Source: an uncultured Verrucomicrobiales bacterium (GTDB lineage: Bacteria > Verrucomicrobiota > Verrucomicrobiia > Verrucomicrobiales > Akkermansiaceae). From it: 56,281 nt of DNA. A program made the position numbers and the translations under genes. The DNA is taken from the NCBI GenBank assembly GCA_937928545.1, contig CALGJQ010000018.1, positions 1-56,281 on the forward strand, read 5' to 3'. The notes beneath the pieces were generated by a model. The model was given only the letters and a program-made list of their open reading frames with translations, did no database searches and had not been told where the DNA came from. Below, piece after piece: positions 27,645-36,954 of the stretch; within the stretch, counting starts at the first letter, position 1, and each line of letters begins with the position of its first letter.

Positions 27645-30113
27645 ATGAAAGCGCTCTCCCCATTGCTTTTCCTCGCCACCCTCATCTCCCTTAAGGCAGT
27701 CGATCGGCCCAATATCCTCTTCATCCCCATCGATGACCTCGTCCCCACCCTCGGATGCTACGGCGACCCCCTCGCCCTTTCTCCCAATATCGATGCCCTC
27801 GCCGCCCAAGGCACCACCTTCCTAAATCACCACTGCCAATGGCCCGTTTGCGGCCCCTCCCGCGCTGTCCTCTCCACCGGACTCATGCCAGAGGAAACCG
27901 GCGTCACCGGCTTCCGCCCCATCCGCGCCATCCTTCCCGACGTCATCACCCTCCCCCAGCACTTCCGCAATCAAGGATACTCCACCGCTGCCGCCGGAAA
28001 ATTTCACGACTTCCGCACCGTCGGAAACATCGTCGATCCCACCTCCTCAACCACCAATGGCGGCACCATCGATGACCCCCCCTCCTGGTCCATCCCCTAC
28101 TCCCACTCCGGAGCAGGATACAAACCTCCCGGAAATCCCGTTGTCGATAATTCCAACCAACCCCTCGCCGACTACGCCGATGAAAAAGTCCTCACCCAAG
28201 GCCTTGCTCATCTCAGCACCCTCGCCGCCGACACCAAGCCCTTCTTCCTCGCCATCGGCTTCAAAAAACCCCACCTCCCCTTCATCGCCCCCACCACCTT
28301 CTGGGACATGCACGACCGCAATTCCTTCCCCCTCGCCACCTTCACTTCACTCCCCATTGGAGCCGCCCCAGCCCATGCTGATGCCATCTCAAACAACGGA
28401 GAGCTTCTCGGCTACGAACCCTTCGACACCACCGGTTTCCCCACCGTCGCCGAACAAAGGGAACTCATTCACGGCTACTACGCCTGCGTCTCGCACATCG
28501 ACTCCCTCGTCGGCCAAATCCGCTCCACCCTCACCTCCACCGATGACCTTCGGAACCCCGGAAAAAAGCTCTCCGAAACCACCATCATCATCCTCTGGGG
28601 CGACCACGGCTTCCACCTCGGCGACCACGGAAAATGGGGGAAACACGACGCCCTAGAAAAATCCACCATCTGCCCCCTCATCATCTACGATCCCCGAAAC
28701 CCCGGCGCCGGAGCCAAAACCACCGCCCCCGTTAACACCATCGACCTCTACCCCACCCTCTGCGAACTCGCCGGCCTTCCCATCCCCAGCCAACCCATCG
28801 ACGCCACCGTCACCAACGGACGCCCCATCAAAGGCCGCAGCCTTGTCCCCGTCCTCGATGATCCCACCACCTCCGTCAACGCCGGCGCCATCAGTATCTA
28901 CGCCCGACAAGGTCAATACGGCTACGCCTACCGCACTCCGCGTTACCGCTACATCGAATGGATCAACGGCCAAAACGTCATCCTCAATCGCGAACTCTAC
29001 GACTACCAAGCCGACCCTCTCGAAACTCGAAACATCGCTGCCGACCCAGCCAACGCCACTCTCCTTTACCAACTCTCACGCTCCATGAGAGCTGAACCCG
29101 CCACCTCCGCCTCGACCCGCCTCCAATCCTCCCCTCCCATCGCCGCCGGGGCAAACTTCTGCCTCCCCTTCTCCATCAGCCAAGCCCCCACTTCGAACAA
29201 CGCCCTCATCACCTGGCCCTTCGCCCAAGGAGTCACCTACTCCCTCCACTCTTCTCCAAACCTCAGCCCCCCTTGGACCACCACCTCCGTCTCCTCAGGC
29301 CTCACGACCTTCCCCATGATTGATGACCGCCACTTCTTCCGCCTCGCGCTAGACCCCTCAAATCATCCCCCCACCTTCTCCTCCGCCATCTTCACCATTC
29401 TCAACGCCGAGATCGATACCCCCTACACCGGAAACATCACCTCCTTCGCCTCCGACCCAGACCTTGGCGACACCCTCACCTTCTCAAAAATCAGCGGCCC
29501 CGCCTGGCTCACTATCGCCCCAGACGGCACCCTCTCCGGCACCCCCACCACCGCCGACTCAGACTGCGCCGGCTACCACCGCATCCTCGCCACCGATAAC
29601 CACGGCGCCACCACCATCGGCACCCTCCAACTCTCCGTCTCCCCCCCACCCACCAACACCACCGTCGACTTCCCCATCACCGATGACACCTTCGTCAAAG
29701 TCGTCGACCCCGACGCCACCTTCGGAGGATTCGGAAAACTCCAGCTCAAAAAGTCCGACCAACCCTTCGGCCGTATCGCCTACCTCAAAGTCCCCGTCTC
29801 CGGCACCGGCACCATCCTCAGCGCCACCCTCTTCCTCCACGCCGATGACGAGACCGACCCCATCCAACTCCTCGCCGTCGCAGACACCAACTGGACCGAA
29901 TTTAACCTCACCTGGAACACCCGCCCTCCCACCGGAGCCCTCCTCGGCACCACCACCCCCACCGCCGGACAATGGTTCAGCTATGACCTCACCGGACACA
30001 TCACCGCAGACGGCACCTTCGCCTTCGCCCTCGAAGAAACCGGAAACACCCAAGGAAAAATCAACTCCAAAAACAACGGCTTCACCCCCTACCTCCGTAT
30101 CACTTGGCAATAA
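27645..30113 (+). CDS. Secreted sulfatase with appended He_PIG and DNRLRE/CBM-like domains
   Basis: 822 residues with a signal peptide of about 17 residues. The N-terminal 480 residues are a type I sulfatase like iduronate-2-sulfatase: NILFIPIDDLVPTLGCYG (metal-binding Asp), then CGPSR with C69 as the residue matured to formylglycine, KPHLPF, and ILWGDHGFHLGDHGKWGKH. After a spacer that resembles the secreted C-terminal domain type (TYSLHSSPNLSPPW) comes a putative Ig domain (GPAWLTIAPDGTLSGTPT) and, at the end, a beta-sandwich carbohydrate-binding-like domain (LHADDETDPIQLLAV, WTEFNLTWNTRPP). Likely role: removal of sulfate from algal polysaccharides outside the cell. No formylglycine-generating enzyme is in the window. 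Confidence 0.9.
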   Translation: MKALSPLLFLATLISLKAVDRPNILFIPIDDLVPTLGCYGDPLALSPNIDALAAQGTTFLNHHCQWPVCGPSRAVLSTGLMPEETGVTGFRPIRAILPDVITLPQHFRNQGYSTAAAGKFHDFRTVGNIVDPTSSTTNGGTIDDPPSWSIPYSHSGAGYKPPGNPVVDNSNQPLADYADEKVLTQGLAHLSTLAADTKPFFLAIGFKKPHLPFIAPTTFWDMHDRNSFPLATFTSLPIGAAPAHADAISNNGELLGYEPFDTTGFPTVAEQRELIHGYYACVSHIDSLVGQIRSTLTSTDDLRNPGKKLSETTIIILWGDHGFHLGDHGKWGKHDALEKSTICPLIIYDPRNPGAGAKTTAPVNTIDLYPTLCELAGLPIPSQPIDATVTNGRPIKGRSLVPVLDDPTTSVNAGAISIYARQGQYGYAYRTPRYRYIEWINGQNVILNRELYDYQADPLETRNIAADPANATLLYQLSRSMRAEPATSASTRLQSSPPIAAGANFCLPFSISQAPTSNNALITWPFAQGVTYSLHSSPNLSPPWTTTSVSSGLTTFPMIDDRHFFRLALDPSNHPPTFSSAIFTILNAEIDTPYTGNITSFASDPDLGDTLTFSKISGPAWLTIAPDGTLSGTPTTADSDCAGYHRILATDNHGATTIGTLQLSVSPPPTNTTVDFPITDDTFVKVVDPDATFGGFGKLQLKKSDQPFGRIAYLKVPVSGTGTILSATLFLHADDETDPIQLLAVADTNWTEFNLTWNTRPPTGALLGTTTPTAGQWFSYDLTGHITADGTFAFALEETGNTQGKINSKNNGFTPYLRITWQ

Positions 30114-30194
30114 ACAGCCTCCACCACAAAAACAATGATTGACCAGCCAAGGTCAATTAGCCAAATTCTCCAGTGCTAAATTTTCACCAAAAAC

Positions 30195-30959
30195 ATGACC
30201 ATGAACCACTTGAAATTTTCATCCATCTTCCCACTCATTATAGCCTCCTCACACGCCGCCGTTGTCTGGTCTGATGATCTCTCCGCATACAGCGATGGAG
30301 ACCCCATCACCGGAGCCACCGCTGTCGGAGACGGCACCTGGAACAACAACGGAAACATCGCCGCCAACGCCTCCGGCCAACTCCTCGCCACCTCAGACGG
30401 AGGACGCGACTCCGTCCAAATCGATAGCAACACCGCTGTCCAATGTGGCGTCATGAGCTTCGACCTCGCCTTCCTTGGCGACTCAACCACTCCTCCCGAA
30501 ACCGATAACTTCTTCTTCCAACTCACCGAGGGAGGGCGCAGCACCACTGCCAACCCCATCTCCGGCTTCGCCAACACCGTCGATGCTGGCAACCACAACA
30601 TCTCCACCGACGCCACCGCCCCGAGTAATCTAAAATACTTCTTCAACACCACCGCCACCGCTTACGATTATGTTGGCCCTGACAGCACCACCTACAGCAT
30701 CAATCCAGGCACCTATCACTACTGGGTCGATACCACTCGCGTGAATGGCAACGGAACCAGCACCACGAACGGCACCGCCACTCCAAGCCAAGTCAGCACC
30801 ATCGTTACAAATATGTTCAACGGCCAAAACGGAGAATCTTGGGTCTACGATAACTTCGTCATGGATGACCTCAGCGTCGCCCACGTCCCCGAGCCATCCT
30901 CCACCATGGCCCTCGCCGTCAGCCTCCTCGGCCTCGGATTCATCCGCCGCCGGAAGTAA
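30195..30959 (+). CDS. PEP-CTERM sorting-domain protein
   Basis: 254 residues. A signal peptide ends near SSHAA (residue 22). The mature part is rich in Asn, Thr and Ser, as in cell-surface members of this class. The C-terminus is a complete PEP-CTERM signal: HVPEPSS, a hydrophobic helix (ALAVSLLGLGF) and the basic end IRRRK, expected to be processed by an exosortase. No exosortase lies in the window. The start at 30195 or the Met two codons later are both possible. It follows the sulfatase by 81 bases on the same strand, and a terminator follows it. Confidence 0.85.
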   Translation: MTMNHLKFSSIFPLIIASSHAAVVWSDDLSAYSDGDPITGATAVGDGTWNNNGNIAANASGQLLATSDGGRDSVQIDSNTAVQCGVMSFDLAFLGDSTTPPETDNFFFQLTEGGRSTTANPISGFANTVDAGNHNISTDATAPSNLKYFFNTTATAYDYVGPDSTTYSINPGTYHYWVDTTRVNGNGTSTTNGTATPSQVSTIVTNMFNGQNGESWVYDNFVMDDLSVAHVPEPSSTMALAVSLLGLGFIRRRK

Positions 30960-30981
30960 GCAAAGCCTCAGCCCCTTTCCC

Positions 30982-31016
30982 AAATCCCTCGTTGTTCGCA
31001 ACGGGGGATTTTTTAT
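30982..31016 (+). terminator. Rho-independent terminator
   Basis: AATCCC-TCGTTG pairs with CAACGG-GGGATT around a TTCG tetraloop, followed by TTTTTTA. It lies 23 bases after the PEP-CTERM gene. Confidence 0.85.
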
Positions 31017-31046
31017 TCCTTCCATCCTCTAACCCCCTCGAAAAAA

Positions 31047-31460
31047 CTAATCTTTCGATCCCGTCATCTCCCAAAGCACTCCCCTCGTCTGACTCGGATC
31101 AATAAATGCCGCCTTCCCGCCTTTCGGAGCCGGATGCGGCTCGCCCGCCTTCGCAGACAAACCATAATCTCCCAACTTCTCCATCGCCTCCTCCGCGTCA
31201 TCCACCTGCCAACAAAGATGGTGCATTCCCTCCCCACGCTCCTCGATGAACTTCGCAATCGCATGCTCTTCACTCAAAGGCTCCACCAACTGCAACTGCA
31301 CGTTCCCCATATCCAGGTGAGTTAACCTCACCCCCACCTCGTCGAGAACCTCACTCAGCAAAACCGGCAACCTCAAAGTGTCCCGATAAAATGCCAACGC
31401 CTCTTCTGTGTCCTTCACCGCAATCGCGATATGATCTAGCTTTTGAAACATAGCTGACAA
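31047..31460 (-). CDS. mce: Methylmalonyl-CoA epimerase
   Basis: 137 residues, a single vicinal-oxygen-chelate domain of the usual length. It interconverts the (R) and (S) forms of methylmalonyl-CoA in propionate and branched-chain metabolism. The N-terminal strand LDHIAIAVKDTEEAL gives H10 as metal ligand; LTHLDMGNVQLQLVEPL, MHHLCWQVDDAEEAM (H80 or H81) and GVLWEM (E131) follow in the expected order. The in-frame Met at residue 4 is an alternative start. Its start is 31 bases from that of the divergent dehydrogenase gene. The mutase is not in the window. Confidence 0.87.
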   Translation of the reverse strand: MSAMFQKLDHIAIAVKDTEEALAFYRDTLRLPVLLSEVLDEVGVRLTHLDMGNVQLQLVEPLSEEHAIAKFIEERGEGMHHLCWQVDDAEEAMEKLGDYGLSAKAGEPHPAPKGGKAAFIDPSQTRGVLWEMTGSKD

Positions 31461-31491
31461 TGATCAGCCCACACACCGCTCGCAAGCCTGC

Positions 31492-32532
31492 ATGAAAAAT
31501 CACCACATCGCCGTCCTCCCCGGTGACGGCATCGGCCCTGAAGTCACCGCCGCCGCCGTCGCCGTCCTCCAAGCCGCCTGCCCTGACCAACTCACCTTCA
31601 CCGAACAAGCCGTCGGCGCTGCCGAATTCCTCCGCTCCGGCACCCCCCTCCCCGAAGCCGCCTTCGAAGCTTGCGAAAAAGCCGACGCCGTCCTCCTCGG
31701 CGCCATGGGCCTCCCCCACGTCCGCTGGCCCGATGGCCGCGAAATGACCCCGCAAATCGACCTTCGCGAACGCCTCGACCTCTACGCCGGCCCCCGCCCC
31801 ATCAAGCTCTACTCTGAGCACGACTCCCCCCTCAAAGGCTACGGCCCCGGCGACATCGACTTCACCATCATCCGCGAAAACACCGAAGGCCTCTTCTCCG
31901 CCCGCGGCTCCACCCAACCCGACGACCGCTCCTCCGCCACCGACACCCTCCACCTCACCCGCAAAGGCTGCGAACGCATCTGCCGCTACGCCTTCGAAGA
32001 AGCCGTCCGCCGCGACCGACCCAACCAAAAAGTCACCCTCGTCGACAAAGCCAACGTCCTCCCCTCCATGGTCTTCTTCCGCGAAATCTTCGACACCGTC
32101 GCTCAAGAATTCCCCACCATCACCACCGAGCACATCTACGTCGACGCCGCCGCCCTCTTCCTCGTCCAACGCCCCGAATCATTCGACGTCATCGTCACCG
32201 AAAACATGTTCGGCGACATCCTCTCCGACCTCGCCGCCGGCATCGTCGGAGGCATGGGCATGGCCCCCTCCGGCGACATCGGAGAAAACTGCGCCGTCTT
32301 CCAACCGAGTCACGGCACCGCCCCAGACATCGCCGGCCAAGGAAAAGCCAACCCCATCGGCACCATCCTCTCCGCCGCCCTAATGCTCGAGTGGCTCGGC
32401 GAAACCAAAACCGCCACCCGCATCGAAAACGCCATCCGCCAAACCCTCTCCAACCCCCAAAACCGCGCCGCCGACCTCCAAGGCACCAAATCCACCCAAG
32501 AACTCACCCAACTCATCATCTCCCACCTCTAA
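31492..32532 (+). CDS. Isocitrate/isopropylmalate dehydrogenase-family enzyme
   Basis: 346 residues, a decarboxylating beta-hydroxyacid dehydrogenase. Family motifs: AVLPGDGIGPEV at the start, DFTIIRENTEGLF, VTLVDKANVL with the catalytic Lys, NMFGDILSDLAAGIVGGMGMAPSG, and SHGTAPDIAGQGKANP. The ENTEGLF loop differs from the usual ELTGGIYFG of leucine-pathway LeuB, so a tartrate, malate or other sugar-acid dehydrogenase is as likely as 3-isopropylmalate. It is followed by a cyclase-type hydrolase, a DUF1537 kinase and a Gfo/Idh/MocA enzyme, which supports a catabolic role, and no other leucine-pathway gene is near. Confidence 0.85.
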   Translation: MKNHHIAVLPGDGIGPEVTAAAVAVLQAACPDQLTFTEQAVGAAEFLRSGTPLPEAAFEACEKADAVLLGAMGLPHVRWPDGREMTPQIDLRERLDLYAGPRPIKLYSEHDSPLKGYGPGDIDFTIIRENTEGLFSARGSTQPDDRSSATDTLHLTRKGCERICRYAFEEAVRRDRPNQKVTLVDKANVLPSMVFFREIFDTVAQEFPTITTEHIYVDAAALFLVQRPESFDVIVTENMFGDILSDLAAGIVGGMGMAPSGDIGENCAVFQPSHGTAPDIAGQGKANPIGTILSAALMLEWLGETKTATRIENAIRQTLSNPQNRAADLQGTKSTQELTQLIISHL

Positions 32533-32589
32533 CCCCTACGGAGCTTAGACTTTAGTCTGAGTACCCTCAACCAAGTCCAAAAAAAACTC

Positions 32590-32736
32590 TGCGTGAGACT
32601 CCCCCCTCAACCAAACCCACAAGTCCCTCTGCTGCTCCGCTGCTCTGCTGCTCTGCTGCTCTGCTGCTCTGCGTGACACCCCACCCTCAACCAAGCCAAT
32701 CGTCCATTCCGCAATCGTTCATTCGTCCATTTCCAA
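32590..32736. repeat. Dispersed intergenic repeat, copy A
   Basis: Contains units CCCTCAACCAAG, CTCTGCGTGA, a CTCTGCTG tandem run (five units) and CGTCCATTCCGCAATCGTTC. The same units recur at 33380-33565, 34912-35275, 46640-46735 and 50407-50560. Confidence 0.7.
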
Positions 32737-33375
32737 ATGCTCATCGACCTAACCCGCACCATCTCAGAGGAAATCCCCGAGGTCTCCCTAGCCCAACACC
32801 GCACCGTCGCAAAAGACGGATGGAACGCCAAAATGCTCCACCTCTATTCCCACTGCGGCACCCACATGGACGCCCCTTGGCATTTCGAGTGCGGCGAAAA
32901 ATACATCGACCAAACCCCACTCGAAACCTGCACCGGCATGGCCGATATCGTCCGCCTCCCCGACACCAAACCCTCCGAACTCCTCACCGTAAACCACCTC
33001 GGCCCCCTCGCCTCATCCTTCCGCCCCGGAGACCACCTCCTCCTCAACACAAACTGGAGCAAACGCTTCGGCCAACCCGACTACAAATCCCACCTCCCTC
33101 GCATCTCCGAAGACCTCGCCCACTGGTGCGTTGAAAAAAAAGTCGCCATCCTCGGCGTCGAACCCGCCTCCGTCGCCGACGTCTCCAACCTCGAAGAAGT
33201 CACCCGCATCCACCAAATCCTCCTCGGTGGCGGCGTCACCATCGTCGAAGGCCTCATCAACCTTGACCAAATCCCCGTCGACCGCTGCTTCTTCGCAGCC
33301 CTCCCGCTAAAAATCCTCAAAGGCGACGGCGCCCCCTGCCGCGCCTTCGCCTCCACCAAACCCCTCGGCCTCTAA
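32737..33375 (+). CDS. Cyclase-family metal hydrolase (kynurenine formamidase-like)
   Basis: 212 residues, close to the usual family length. The metal-binding signature H-x-G-T-H-x-D-x-P-x-H is complete: H39, H43, D45 and H49 in SHCGTHMDAPWHF. The start MLIDLTRTISEEIP and the later AILGVEPASV and IVEGLINLD also match. Enzymes of this fold hydrolyse formylkynurenine, isatin or lactone-like substrates; no tryptophan-degradation gene is nearby. Position between a hydroxyacid dehydrogenase and a sugar-acid kinase suggests a lactone or ester of a sugar acid as substrate, which is inference. Confidence 0.83.
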   Translation: MLIDLTRTISEEIPEVSLAQHRTVAKDGWNAKMLHLYSHCGTHMDAPWHFECGEKYIDQTPLETCTGMADIVRLPDTKPSELLTVNHLGPLASSFRPGDHLLLNTNWSKRFGQPDYKSHLPRISEDLAHWCVEKKVAILGVEPASVADVSNLEEVTRIHQILLGGGVTIVEGLINLDQIPVDRCFFAALPLKILKGDGAPCRAFASTKPLGL

Positions 33376-33379
33376 CCCC

Positions 33380-33565
33380 TCAGCCAATATGGAGAGTGGG
33401 CATCCTGCCCGCTTCCCCTCAACCAAGTCCCTCAACCAAGTCCCTCGTTCAAATCTAAGTGTTAGATGTTAAATGTTCGATGTTCATCCCCCTCAACCAA
33501 GCCCACAATCCCTCTGCGCCTCCGCGACTCTGCGTGAGACTCCCCTCAACCCAAGCTTCTCATCC
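33380..33565. repeat. Dispersed intergenic repeat, copy B
   Basis: Contains GTGGGCATCCTGCCCGCTTC, three CCTCAACCAAG units and CCTCTGCGCCTCCGCGACTC followed by TGCGTGAGAC. It fills the space before the DUF1537 kinase gene and causes the frame there to appear to open early. Confidence 0.7.
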
Positions 33566-34915
33566 ATGACCAAGTCCGACCTCCTCTCAAACCTCCCTCC
33601 CATCCCAACCGACGACCTCCTCTCCTCCATCCACGAGGCCTTGGAAAAATCAGAACGCACCATCATCGTCCTCGACGATGACCCCACCGGCACCCAGACC
33701 GTCTTCGACGTCCCCGTCCTCACCCAACTCGATGCCGACTCCATCCGCGACGCCATCGACGAAGCCCCACCCCTCCTCTTCCTCCTCACCAACTCCCGCG
33801 CCCTCACCGCAGAACAAACTACCGAACTCCACCAAACCCTCGGCACCATCCTCAAAGAATACTCAGACGAAATCATCCTCATCTCCCGCTCCGACTCCAC
33901 CCTCCGAGGCCATTTCCCCATAGAAACAAACACCCTAAAAAATGCCCTCGGCATCCCAGAAGCCCCCACCCTCTTCATCCCCTTCTTCGAAGCCGGCGGC
34001 CGCCTCACCGTCAACGACACCCACTACGTCGTCGAAGGCGAAACCGCCACCCCCGCCCATCTCACCCCCTTCGCGAACGACAACACCTTCCCCTTCACTC
34101 ACTCCCATCTCCCCGACTACATCACCGAAAAATCTGGCTACCCCGTCGACGTCCAAAGCATCTCTCTCGAAGACCTCCGCACCGGCGATGTCTCAGCCAA
34201 GCTCGCCTCCCTCCCCCCCAGCTCCACCTGCATCGTCAACGCCACCTCCCTCCGCGATCTCGACTCCCTCTCCATCGCCCTCCACCAGACCGACCGACGC
34301 TTCATCATCCGCTCCGCCGCCTCCTTCGTCCAATCCCTCGTCGGCATCACCAGCCGCCCACCCCTCGATCCTTGGCAAATGCAGGATCTCGAACCCAACC
34401 CCAATGGCGGTCTCATCATCGTCGGCTCCCACGTCCCAAAAACCACCGACCAGCTCAACCACCTCCTCAAAAACGCCCCTGACCTCACCGCCCTCAAACT
34501 CAGCGTCCCCGACATCCTCAACGGAACCTTCAATCTTCCAAGTACGATTGACACCGTACAAACCGCCCTCACCTCCGGCCAAAGCGTTGTCCTCTTCACC
34601 TCCCGCACCAGAGTCGACAGCGACGATAACCTCGCCACCTCAAAAACCATCTCCCAAGCCCTCGTCGACATCGTCAAAGCCATCAAAGCTCGCCCCAGCT
34701 TCATCATCGCCAAAGGCGGTATCACCTCCTCCGACATCGCCACCGATGCCCTCGGCGTCAAAAAAGCCCAAGTCCTCGGCCAAATCCTCCCCGGCGTCCC
34801 CGTCTGGACCATCGGAAACGAAACCCTCCACCCCGGCCTCGCCTACATCATCTTCCCCGGCAACGTCGGCGACGAAACCGCCCTAACCCAAGCCCACCAA
34901 AAAATCACCTCCTAA
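33566..34915 (+). CDS. Four-carbon acid sugar kinase-family protein (DUF1537)
   Basis: 449 residues from the ATG at 33566; the open frame extends to 33473 but that part is the dispersed repeat. The N-terminal domain has the substrate site IIVLDDDPTGTQTVFDVPVL and SRSDSTLRGHFP, and the C-terminal nucleotide-binding domain has IAKGGITSSDIATDALG and VPVWTIG. Characterised relatives (OtnK, DtnK, DenD-linked pathways) phosphorylate threonate or erythronate with ATP. The neighbouring dehydrogenase and cyclase-type hydrolase fit sugar-acid breakdown. Confidence 0.87.
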   Translation: MTKSDLLSNLPPIPTDDLLSSIHEALEKSERTIIVLDDDPTGTQTVFDVPVLTQLDADSIRDAIDEAPPLLFLLTNSRALTAEQTTELHQTLGTILKEYSDEIILISRSDSTLRGHFPIETNTLKNALGIPEAPTLFIPFFEAGGRLTVNDTHYVVEGETATPAHLTPFANDNTFPFTHSHLPDYITEKSGYPVDVQSISLEDLRTGDVSAKLASLPPSSTCIVNATSLRDLDSLSIALHQTDRRFIIRSAASFVQSLVGITSRPPLDPWQMQDLEPNPNGGLIIVGSHVPKTTDQLNHLLKNAPDLTALKLSVPDILNGTFNLPSTIDTVQTALTSGQSVVLFTSRTRVDSDDNLATSKTISQALVDIVKAIKARPSFIIAKGGITSSDIATDALGVKKAQVLGQILPGVPVWTIGNETLHPGLAYIIFPGNVGDETALTQAHQKITS

Positions 34916-35325
34916 TCCCAAGGCCCAAGGCCCAAGGCCCAAAGGCCCAAAGGGCCTTACTAACGTAGCCCTAGGCAACGCCTAGGGTTCCCCATCCCCC
35001 ACAACCAAAGGACAAGCCCAGCACCCCACCTCACCAAAAAACTCACCCGCAGTCCGCTCCACCAACCCCACCACCAACCCCACCACCAACCCCACCACAA
35101 ATCCCCCCCAACCAAGCCCCAAAGAACCTCTGCGCCTCCGCGCCTCTGCGTGAGACATCCCCTCAACCACCCCCCCAAGTCCCTCTGCTGCTCCGCTGCT
35201 CTGCGTGAGACCTCCCCTCAACCAAGCCATTCGTCCATTCTGCAATCGTTCATTTGTCCATTCTCTTCCCCCCTTAATCCACTTTCCCCTTATCACTCCC
35301 CCCCCTCCCTGCTACTCCTCTCAAC
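34912..35325. repeat. Repeat-rich intergenic region, copy C
   Basis: From left to right: four near-identical CCAAGGCCC units, a perfect hairpin AAGGCCC-AAA-GGGCCTT, a second hairpin CCCTAGGC-AAC-GCCTAGGG, three tandem units of ACCAACCCCACC, two CTCTGCGTGAGAC units with preceding CTCTGCTGCTCCGCTG runs, and CATTCGTCCATTCTGCAATC. No gene is supported here. Confidence 0.75.
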
Positions 35326-36363
35326 ATGAAACAATTCCGCTGTGTCATCATCGGCGCCGGCTACTTCTCCCGCTTCCAATACGAAGCCTGGACTCACATC
35401 CCCGAAGTCCAAATCGTCGCCAACTGCAACCGCTCCCTCGACAAAGCCCAAGCCTTCGCCACCGAATTCAACATCCCAAAATCCTACCCCGCCTCCCAGT
35501 TCCGCGAAATGCTCCTCGCCGAAAAGCCCGACTTCGTCGACATCATCACCCCGCCCGACACCCACCTTGAGCTCTGCCAAATCGCTGCCGAACTCGGCAT
35601 CATCATCATCTGTCAAAAACCCCTCGCCCCCACCTGGGACGAAACCCTCCAACTCGCCGACCTCGTCCAAAAATCCGGCGTCCGCTTCATGGTCCACGAG
35701 AACTGGCGCTGGCAACCTTGGTACCGCGAAATCAAAAAACTCCTCCAAGCCGACACGATCGGCGACATCTTCCACTGCAACGTCCACACCCGCCTCGGCG
35801 ATGGCTGGGGCGACGACGCCTACCTCGCCCGCCAACCCTTCTTCCGCGAATACAAGCGCCTCTTCATCTTCGAAACCGGCGTCCACTTCCTCGATACCTT
35901 CCGCTTCCTCTTCGGCGAAGTCTCAAACATCCACGCCCACACCGCCCGCCGGAACCCCGTCATCAAAGGCGAAGACTCCGCCCTCCTCCTCTGCACTCAC
36001 GAAAACGGCATCACCTCCCTCCTCGACGCCAACCGCTACAACGAGTCCGAATCCGACAACCCCCGCTACACCTTCGGCACCGTCCGCATCGAAGGCTCAA
36101 AAGGCCACCTCGAACTCTCCCTAGACGGCTCTATCCGCATCAAAAAACTCGGAGAACCCTCGTACTCACACGACTACACCCCCAGCAAAGAAAACTTCGC
36201 CGGAGACTGCGTCTACAACACCCAACGCCACTTCATCGACACCCTCCAAAACGGAGGCGAATTCGAAAGCACCGTCGAGGATTACCTCAAGTCAGTGAAG
36301 CTTGTCGAACAAGCATACTCATCTGAAAAAAGTGGCTATGCAAACGGAGGAAATAATTCGTAG
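35326..36363 (+). CDS. Gfo/Idh/MocA-family oxidoreductase
   Basis: 345 residues. The Rossmann motif is VIIGAGYFSRFQ (residues 8-19); the conserved Lys-Pro is in ICQKPLAP, and the active-site region in VHENWRWQPW. The C-terminal half holds ETGVHFLDTFRFLFG, with the usual His. It is unrelated in detail to the other member of this family at 23914-25068. It ends the likely catabolic run that starts at 31492 and probably oxidises a sugar or sugar acid with NAD(P). The last 25 codons change in base composition from C-rich to A-rich, which marks the edge of this region. Confidence 0.87.
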   Translation: MKQFRCVIIGAGYFSRFQYEAWTHIPEVQIVANCNRSLDKAQAFATEFNIPKSYPASQFREMLLAEKPDFVDIITPPDTHLELCQIAAELGIIIICQKPLAPTWDETLQLADLVQKSGVRFMVHENWRWQPWYREIKKLLQADTIGDIFHCNVHTRLGDGWGDDAYLARQPFFREYKRLFIFETGVHFLDTFRFLFGEVSNIHAHTARRNPVIKGEDSALLLCTHENGITSLLDANRYNESESDNPRYTFGTVRIEGSKGHLELSLDGSIRIKKLGEPSYSHDYTPSKENFAGDCVYNTQRHFIDTLQNGGEFESTVEDYLKSVKLVEQAYSSEKSGYANGGNNS

Positions 36364-36611
36364 ACCATGCGGGCTCTAATTTCAAAACTCTCTTCTCCAG
36401 ATTTCTTAAAATAATTGATAACAATCTGAGTCGATGAACGAGAAACCTTATAGGCGTTGGCGGATTTCATCGCATTTCTGAACCGGGCTATCTTCTTCAT
36501 TTGCGACCGGTCGTAATGAGCCTTCTGAACGATTTCTGCATCCGTGTCCGGAAACAAATCGAACGTGGTCATTTGCATAAGAATTTGAGGGAAAGATTTA
36601 GTGGCTGACAT
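36336..36611 (-). CDS. Hypothetical protein
   Basis: 91 residues; overlaps the end of the oxidoreductase gene by 28 bases on the opposite strand. It is mixed charged and hydrophobic (FDLFPDTDAEIVQKAHYDRSQM) with no family recognised and no signal. No ribosome-binding site is evident. It may be a small gene or chance; the region is less C-rich than its left neighbour. Confidence 0.35.
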   Translation of the reverse strand: MSATKSFPQILMQMTTFDLFPDTDAEIVQKAHYDRSQMKKIARFRNAMKSANAYKVSRSSTQIVINYFKKSGEESFEIRARMVYELFPPFA

Positions 36612-36954
36612 TTTTAAAGTGGTTAACTGACTTGATTACCCAGCAGAGTTGAGACTGAGTTCGTGTGTCTCTTTCCTCATTTAGGAGCCTCGACATAATA
36701 CTGTTCATTTGAGTTATTCGTCAAGACTATTAAACAGAATCATGAAAGGGCCGAGTCTTGCCATCTTTTACACTTTAAAAGTAAAAGATCATGCCTCCTT
36801 ACTCTCGCACAGGCTCGAATAATTCCTCACCAACACCATCTTCCCTTGTGCATCTGAAGAGGGCATTTGTAATTATGGCCTCCTTTCTGAATGTCTCGGA
36901 GAAAGTTTGTGGGCTTCCCTGCGATAGTTCGGCCCATAGCATCAAACCTACCGC
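36612..36954. other. Intergenic region, nothing recognised
   Basis: A/T-richer than its flanks. No supported reading frame, terminator or repeat of the dispersed family. Confidence 0.5.

Noticed and set aside
31492..32532. Assignment as leuB
   Set aside because: The substrate loop ENTEGLF is not the LeuB type and no other leucine genes are near; kept as a family-level call.
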